From Phoenicibacter sp963592435 (GTDB taxonomy: Bacteria > Actinomycetota > Coriobacteriia > Coriobacteriales > Eggerthellaceae): a DNA stretch of 29,070 nucleotides. The stretch spans positions 1-29,070 of the forward strand of contig CAVAWT010000019.1 in the NCBI GenBank assembly GCA_963592435.1, written 5' to 3'. Positions 24,532 through 29,070 of the stretch are shown piece after piece; position 1 is the stretch's first letter; every line of letters begins with the position of its first letter. The notes beneath the pieces were generated by a model that worked only from the letters and a program-made list of their open reading frames with translations, searched no databases and was not told where the DNA came from. Both the position numbers and the translations under genes were made by a program.

Positions 24532-27240
24532 ATGAGTGAAACAAAGCGTGTTTTCGCATTTGGTAAAAATGCTGAAGGCGAAAATGTGACAGAGGGCAAC
24601 GCGCAGATGCGCAGTGTTCTTGGTGGTAAAGGCGCAAATTTGGCTGAAATGGCAAACATCGGATTGCCAGTTCCTCCAGGATTTACGATTTCATGTCAGA
24701 CTTGCATGGAATATGCCAATGCAGACAACTCATGGCCTGCTGGTGCACTTGATGAGATCGAGAGCTATCGCCAAGACCTCGAAGCAAGAATGGGCAAAAA
24801 AATTGGTGACGACACCGATCCGCTTCTTGTTTCTGTTCGCAGTGGAGCCCCAATGTCAATGCCTGGAATGATGGATACAGTCCTAAATCTTGGCTTGAAT
24901 GATAAATCGATAAATGGCTTGATTGAGCAAACCCAAAACCCGCGTTTTGCTTGGGATTCCTATCGTCGTTTCATTCAAATGTTTTCAAACGTTGTCATGG
25001 GACTCGACGGTGATTTGTTTGAAAATGCAATTGTAAACATGAAAAATGAGCGAGGTGTCAAGTCAGACACTGAGCTGGTGACAGAAGATCTTCAAAAACT
25101 CGTTGAAGCTTTCAAAAACATTTTCTCAGAAAATGTTTCAGGTGACGAGCATCCAAAACTGGTTGTTAACGGCAAAGTCGAATTCCCTCAAGACCCAAGC
25201 ACTCAGTTGCAACTTGCAATCGAGGCAGTTTTCGGCTCATGGAATAACCCTCGTGCGGTGCTTTATCGTCAAAAGAACAAAATTGCAGACGACCTTGGAA
25301 CTGCCGTTAACGTTCAGTCAATGGTGTTCGGCAACAAGGGCGACACTTCAGCAACTGGTGTTGCTTTCACGCGCAACCCAGCAACAGGCGTTAAAGAATT
25401 TTATGGAGACTATCTCGTAAATGCGCAAGGCGAAGACGTTGTTGCAGGAATCAGAAACACTTCCCCAATTGCAGATTTAAAACACGTTGATGGTTTGGAA
25501 GATGCGGGCAAGCAACTCGAAGAAATTTTTGGAATTTTAGAAAATCACTTCCACGACATGTGCGACATTGAGTTTACAATCGAACAAGGTAAGCTCTGGA
25601 TGCTTCAGACTCGCGCAGGAAAGCGCACAGCTGCAGCTGCACTCAAAATTGCAATCGATATGGTCGGAGAAGGCTTAATCGACAAAAACACTGCAGTTTG
25701 CAGAGTTGAGCCAGAACAGCTCGATCAGCTCTTGCACCCGCAGTTTGACAAATCAGCAAATTATGACATCCTAGCAAAAGGCCTGAACGCTTCTCCTGGC
25801 GCTGCAGTCGGCGAAGTTATGTTCTCGAGCGAGGACGTCGTTGAGGCTGTTAATGCTGGCAAAAAATGTGTTTTAGTTCGCTGGGAAACAAATCCAGATG
25901 ACTTGGCAGGAATGTATGCTGCTGAAGGCATTCTGACATCGCATGGTGGAAAAACTTCTCATGCTGCTGTTATAGCTCGTGGCATGGGAACACCTTGTGT
26001 GTGCGGTTGCGAGGCACTTCGCATTGATGCAGAAAACAAAACTGTCAAAGTTGACGGCACTGACGTTGTCATCCACGAAGGAGACATGATTTCTCTCGAC
26101 GGCTCTGAAGGAATTGTTGTTCTTGGCGCAGTCGATCTTGTTGATCCTGAACTCACTGGTGATCTTGACACAATTTTGGAATGGGCTGATGAGATCCGCA
26201 AGCTTGGAGTTCGTGCAAATGCAGACAATCCAGAAGATGCAAAGAAGTCACGTGACTTTGGAGCAGAAGGCATCGGTCTTTGCAGAACTGAGCACATGTT
26301 CTTGGGCGAAAGAAAGCAAATCATACAATCTTTTATTCTGAATGATGATGAGCTAAATCGTAAAAAAGCAACAGATGCACTTTATGAAGCGCAGGTTGGC
26401 GATTTCTATGAGATGCTAAAGGCGATGGATGGACTTCCAATGATCATTCGTCTTCTCGACCCGCCTTTGCACGAGTTCTTGGACGACCCTCGCGCACTTG
26501 ACGTTGAGATCGCAAGAATGGAAGAGCGTGGAGCTGACGCAAATGAGATAAAAGAAAAACGTGAGTTGATGGAGAAGATCGACTCTTTCAAAGAGCAGAA
26601 CCCAATGCTCGGTCTTCGTGGTTGCCGTTTGGGCATTGTTTATCCAGTGCTCCCTGAGCTCCAGGTTCGAGCTATCGCAACTGCTATGGCAAAATTGAAG
26701 AAAGAAGGTCTTGATCCAAAACCTGAGATTATGGTGCCGCTCACATGCACAGTCAATGAAATGGCTGTAATGAGAGAAGATGCAGAAAAAGTCATTAAAC
26801 AAGTTGAAGAATCCGAGGGTGTGTCTCTTGACATTGAGATTGGAACTATGATTGAGCTTCCTCGTGCAGCTCTCACGGCTGATGAAATTGCGACGAAAGC
26901 AGACTTCTTCAGCTTCGGAACGAATGACTTAACTCAAACAACTTTCGGCTTTTCTCGAGATGACGTTGAAGGCGAGTTTATTCATAAATATCTCGCAGAC
27001 CGACTCCTCCCAAGGAATCCTTTCGCGACAGTTGATGCTGGTGGCGTTGGAAAGCTCGTTAAAATGGGCACAGAACTTGGTAAGAGTGCAAATAAAAACT
27101 TGATGTGCGGTGTTTGTGGTGAGCATGGTGGAGACCCTGAGTCGATTCATACATTTGCTGAGTGTGGGGTTGACTATGTTTCTTGCTCGCCGTATCGCGT
27201 GCCGGTGGCTAGGCTCGCAGCAGCCCAAGCCGCACTCTAA
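24532..27240 (+). CDS. ppdK: Pyruvate, phosphate dikinase
   Basis: Interconverts pyruvate, ATP and phosphate with phosphoenolpyruvate, AMP and pyrophosphate; in fermenters it can run toward ATP in glycolysis. The 902-residue protein has the N-terminal nucleotide-binding part (GGKGANLAEMANIGLPVPPGF near 29-49), the swivelling phosphohistidine domain with TSHA and catalytic His477, and the C-terminal TIM barrel (GCRLGIVYPVLPELQ, FGTNDLTQTTFGFSRDD, CGVCGEHGGDP with Cys862 as acid-base residue). Length is standard. AAAGGAGG lies before the ATG. A 90-bp gap with a palindrome suggests its own control separate from glyQS, and a very long palindrome follows directly after the stop. Confidence 0.97.
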   Translation: MSETKRVFAFGKNAEGENVTEGNAQMRSVLGGKGANLAEMANIGLPVPPGFTISCQTCMEYANADNSWPAGALDEIESYRQDLEARMGKKIGDDTDPLLVSVRSGAPMSMPGMMDTVLNLGLNDKSINGLIEQTQNPRFAWDSYRRFIQMFSNVVMGLDGDLFENAIVNMKNERGVKSDTELVTEDLQKLVEAFKNIFSENVSGDEHPKLVVNGKVEFPQDPSTQLQLAIEAVFGSWNNPRAVLYRQKNKIADDLGTAVNVQSMVFGNKGDTSATGVAFTRNPATGVKEFYGDYLVNAQGEDVVAGIRNTSPIADLKHVDGLEDAGKQLEEIFGILENHFHDMCDIEFTIEQGKLWMLQTRAGKRTAAAALKIAIDMVGEGLIDKNTAVCRVEPEQLDQLLHPQFDKSANYDILAKGLNASPGAAVGEVMFSSEDVVEAVNAGKKCVLVRWETNPDDLAGMYAAEGILTSHGGKTSHAAVIARGMGTPCVCGCEALRIDAENKTVKVDGTDVVIHEGDMISLDGSEGIVVLGAVDLVDPELTGDLDTILEWADEIRKLGVRANADNPEDAKKSRDFGAEGIGLCRTEHMFLGERKQIIQSFILNDDELNRKKATDALYEAQVGDFYEMLKAMDGLPMIIRLLDPPLHEFLDDPRALDVEIARMEERGADANEIKEKRELMEKIDSFKEQNPMLGLRGCRLGIVYPVLPELQVRAIATAMAKLKKEGLDPKPEIMVPLTCTVNEMAVMREDAEKVIKQVEESEGVSLDIEIGTMIELPRAALTADEIATKADFFSFGTNDLTQTTFGFSRDDVEGEFIHKYLADRLLPRNPFATVDAGGVGKLVKMGTELGKSANKNLMCGVCGEHGGDPESIHTFAECGVDYVSCSPYRVPVARLAAAQAAL

Positions 27241-27344
27241 AAGCGCGTGTAGTGGACATCTTCGCACTGCGAATGAGGCTTACGTAGCGTCAGTACGCTA
27301 CGCCTCATTCTCGTGCGAATCTGACTCACTACACACGCTTTTTA
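27241..27344 (+). terminator. Long imperfect palindrome ending ppdK, probable terminator
   Basis: The arms 27241-27290 and 27295-27343 are inverted copies around a 4-nt loop. Near-identical blocks are CGTGTAGTG with CACTACACACG, TTCGCAC with GTGCGAA, GAATGAGGC with GCCTCATTC, and GTAGCGT with ACGCTAC. The right arm ends in GCTTTTTAA. It starts on the first base after the ppdK stop. The right arm is also the beginning of the first 118-bp tandem unit, so the left arm is a diverged inverted copy of the repeat. Confidence 0.75.
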
Positions 27345-27567
27345 ATTTATAAGATCGCTACGCCTCTCTTTCGGGCGAATCTGCCTCTTTTCGTGCACTT
27401 TTCTTTTTTAGTACGCTACGCCTCATTCTCGTGCGAATCTGACTCACTACACACGCTTTTTAATTTATAAGATCGCTACGCCTCTCTTTCGGGCGAATCT
27501 GCCTCTTTTCGTGCACTTTTCTTTTTTAGTACGCTACGCCTCATTCTCGTGCGAATCTGACTCACTA
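27292..27567. repeat. 118-bp tandem repeat, 2.3 copies, each made of two related half-units
   Basis: Copies begin at 27292, 27410 and 27528 (partial, ending 27567), exactly 118 bp apart; the two full copies appear identical. Within each unit a core runs twice: GCTACGCCTC, 6-7 variable bases, then GCGAATCTG-N-CTC. The two cores are 60 bp apart inside the unit and 58 bp from the next unit, which suggests an ancestral 59-bp monomer that diverged, doubled and then amplified. There is no unique spacer, so it is not CRISPR. Stop codons interrupt the frames read through the unit. Confidence 0.95.
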
Positions 27568-27588
27568 ATTTTCATGGGGTCAGACCCC
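27566..27588. repeat. Left flanking repeat with GGGGTC-A-GACCCC palindrome
   Basis: TAATTTTCAT followed by GGGGTCAGACC at 27566-27586 matches 29050-29070 at 20 of 21 positions. It contains the 13-bp palindrome GGGGTCAGACCCC (27576-27588). It lies at the end of the 118-bp array and left of the ATPase gene. Confidence 0.8.
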
Positions 27589-27711
27589 GTGGATGCTGGG
27601 GGAAAATAATCCTCGAAAATATGAGGATGTGTCGTTTGAACTCGGCGTTACTTGCTAGTGTATAAATGACAAAACAACAAAATAAACTGTAAGTTTCCTT
27701 CATCCCGCATA
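27589..27711. other. Non-coding leader of the ATPase cassette
   Basis: No gene is visible. ATCCTC (27609-27614) and GAGGAT (27623-27628) form a small hairpin without a T tract. The rest is AT-rich leading into the repeated promoter-like elements at 27712. Confidence 0.4.
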
Positions 27712-27767
27712 TGGTAAAATGGATTCAGGACATTTGGTTAAATGAAAATTCTGTTTTTGGTTAAATG
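27712..27767 (+). promoter_or_regulatory. Three direct repeats at exact 23-bp spacing, first one an extended -10
   Basis: TGGTAAAATG (27712-27721), TGGTTAAATG (27735-27744) and TGGTTAAATG (27758-27767) start exactly 23 bp apart, about two helical turns. The first reads as an extended -10 promoter (TGG-TAAAAT). The last ends 2 nt before the GTG start of the ATPase gene. They could be operator or iteron sites for autoregulation. Confidence 0.6.
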
Positions 27768-27769
27768 GA

Positions 27770-29047
27770 GTGTATGAACTGGGATATGTTGAGCGACATA
27801 TAGAGGGTGAAATTAAAGACGCACTTGGCACTTTTGGGGCAGTTGTTATTGATGGTCCTAAGTGGTGTGGCAAAACTACCACTGCTAAACGATTTGCAAA
27901 TTCTGCATTGATGCTCTCCGACCCAACGAACGACTTTGAAAACAAGGCAAGGGCGCAATTGGATCCAAAGTTAGCAATAACTGGCAAATTCCCACGGTTG
28001 CTTGACGAATGGCAGGAAGTTCCAAAACTCTGGGATGCTGTTCGATTTGTTGCGGACGAGGCAGGCGACAAAGGCATGTTTATCTTAACTGGCTCTGCCA
28101 CCCCTCAAGATGCGCAATTGCCAATGCACTCTGGCACAGGACGGTTTGGGCACATCCAAATGGACACGATGACCTCGCAGGAGCTTGGCATTTCAAAGGA
28201 AGAATTGAGTCTCTCCGCGCTTTTTGAAGAGGGAGATGTGAAACCTTTTAACTCTGCATATTTAGGAGACTTAAGCGCAGGAAACATCGCAGAGATGGTG
28301 GTTCGTGGTGGCTGGCCTGGCGTGATTGACCTGCCAACTTCAAAGGCAAAGCAGGTGTCAGAAGAATATGTGCAAACAATTTGCGAAATTGACGTTTCAA
28401 AAATTGATGACGTTAGAAGAGATCCGAACAAGGTGCGCTCACTCATGTTCTCGCTCGCCAGAAACGAATCGACCTACGCATCGCTAAACGCAATCACGCG
28501 CGACGTTTCTGTTTCAATCACGCGTCAAACTGTCGCGGAATACATCTCGCTTTTGCAACGCATGCACATTTGTGACAACATTCCTGCTTGGTATCCAGCG
28601 CTCCGATCGCCTGCGAAAATTCGAGAGGCGAAAAAGTTACATTTCGCAGACGTTTCCCTTGTGACTGCCACCCTTAGTGCAGATGTTGACGCATTGTTAA
28701 ACGACTTTAAAACGCTGGGCTATCTCTTTGAGTCCCTCGTTTTACACGACTTAAAGGTCTATGCCAACATGTTTGGTGCAAAAGTTTACCAATATCACGA
28801 TTCATCCGACTTGGAAGTTGATGCGATTGTTGAAAAGCCAAATGGAGTCTGGCTGCCAATAGAAATAAAACTTGGTGCTGTGCAGGCAGAAAAAGCGTCA
28901 GCTAATCTAGACAAATTCGTTAAGAAAATCACTGTAGCAGGCAATAAGCCTCCCATCTGTAAACTGGTAATTTACGGTTTCGGTACTCCATCTTCCGCGC
29001 CAGATGAAGGTTGCATCTATGCCGCCTTGGATTCGCTTTGCGCTTAA
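27770..29047 (+). CDS. AAA-type ATPase with DUF4143 domain and nuclease-like C-terminus
   Basis: The 425-residue product belongs to the AAA_14/DUF4143 ATPases, widespread accessory proteins without an agreed function. The ATPase part has Walker A GPKWCGKTT (29-37), Walker B RLLDEW (Asp79, Glu80), sensor-like LTGSA (107-111) and GRFGHIQM with Arg125. A winged-helix-like section (about 225-275) follows. The C-terminal domain has Glu321, Asp351 in LEVDAIVE and Glu365-x-Lys367 in IEIKLG, the spacing of a PD-(D/E)XK nuclease fold. The GTG start is the first in frame giving the usual N-terminus (YVERHIEGEIKDALGTFGAVVIDGPKWCGKTT), but no ribosome binding site precedes it. Flanking near-identical repeats suggest it moves as a cassette. 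Confidence 0.88.
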   Translation: MYELGYVERHIEGEIKDALGTFGAVVIDGPKWCGKTTTAKRFANSALMLSDPTNDFENKARAQLDPKLAITGKFPRLLDEWQEVPKLWDAVRFVADEAGDKGMFILTGSATPQDAQLPMHSGTGRFGHIQMDTMTSQELGISKEELSLSALFEEGDVKPFNSAYLGDLSAGNIAEMVVRGGWPGVIDLPTSKAKQVSEEYVQTICEIDVSKIDDVRRDPNKVRSLMFSLARNESTYASLNAITRDVSVSITRQTVAEYISLLQRMHICDNIPAWYPALRSPAKIREAKKLHFADVSLVTATLSADVDALLNDFKTLGYLFESLVLHDLKVYANMFGAKVYQYHDSSDLEVDAIVEKPNGVWLPIEIKLGAVQAEKASANLDKFVKKITVAGNKPPICKLVIYGFGTPSSAPDEGCIYAALDSLCA

Positions 29048-29049
29048 TT

Positions 29050-29070
29050 TAATTTTCAAGGGGTCAGACC
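29050..29070. repeat. Right flanking repeat, cut by the window end
   Basis: TAATTTTCAA followed by GGGGTCAGACC matches the left copy at 27566-27586 with one mismatch in 21, in the same orientation. It begins 3 nt after the ATPase stop; the rest of the palindrome would lie outside the window. Confidence 0.8.

Noticed and set aside
27292..27567. Possible CRISPR array
   Set aside because: The repeat unit is 118 bp in contiguous tandem with no unique spacers and no cas genes nearby.

Overview
The window looks like chromosome from a moderately AT-rich, single-membrane, Gram-positive-type bacterium. My best guess is a low-GC member of the Coriobacteriia (Actinomycetota), an inference from three things: FtsE has a long basic N-terminal extension, glyQ-glyS sits next to ppdK, and the order rpmF-plsX-rnc-smc-ftsY-ffh-rpsP-khpA-rimM-trmD-lepB is conserved. 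A Firmicutes relative cannot be excluded from sequence alone. A run of 298 Ns (19974-20271) removes the end of rimM and the start of trmD.

Layout. (1) 1-3361: a left-edge repeat-like segment, a 974-residue surface lipoprotein gene on the minus strand, and a divergent intergenic region. (2) 3362-7467: a tight five-gene plus-strand operon encoding a TPR protein, DUF4037 (nucleotidyltransferase-like), DUF4125, YhdT and the sodium/pantothenate symporter PanF. (3) 7643-10739: ftsE-ftsX plus an S41-type PDZ protease homologue whose catalytic Ser, Lys and Gln positions all appear substituted. (4) 10865-21418: the conserved housekeeping block covering ribosomal proteins L32 and S16, phospholipid synthesis (PlsX), RNase III, the SMC ATPase, both SRP-pathway GTPases (FtsY, Ffh), KhpA, RimM, TrmD and signal peptidase I. 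(5) 21452-27240: glyQ, glyS and pyruvate phosphate dikinase. (6) 27241-29070: an accessory tail with a long palindrome directly after ppdK, a 118-bp tandem repeat, and an AAA/DUF4143 ATPase gene bracketed by near-identical direct repeats and preceded by three direct repeats spaced exactly 23 bp apart.

How the genes work together. Blocks 3-4 combine cell division and wall remodelling (FtsEX and the S41 homologue), chromosome organisation (SMC), membrane lipid synthesis (PlsX), co-translational secretion (FtsY, Ffh, LepB) and ribosome/tRNA maturation (L32, S16, RimM, TrmD, RNase III, KhpA). Block 2 looks like a vitamin-uptake locus joined to an uncharacterised nucleotidyltransferase/TPR module. 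The most notable observations are the probable S41 pseudoprotease, the repeat-flanked ATPase cassette with its 23-bp-periodic leader, the 118-bp repeat made of two diverged half-units, and intrinsic-terminator-like hairpins placed at the start of plsX and inside the start of rimM.
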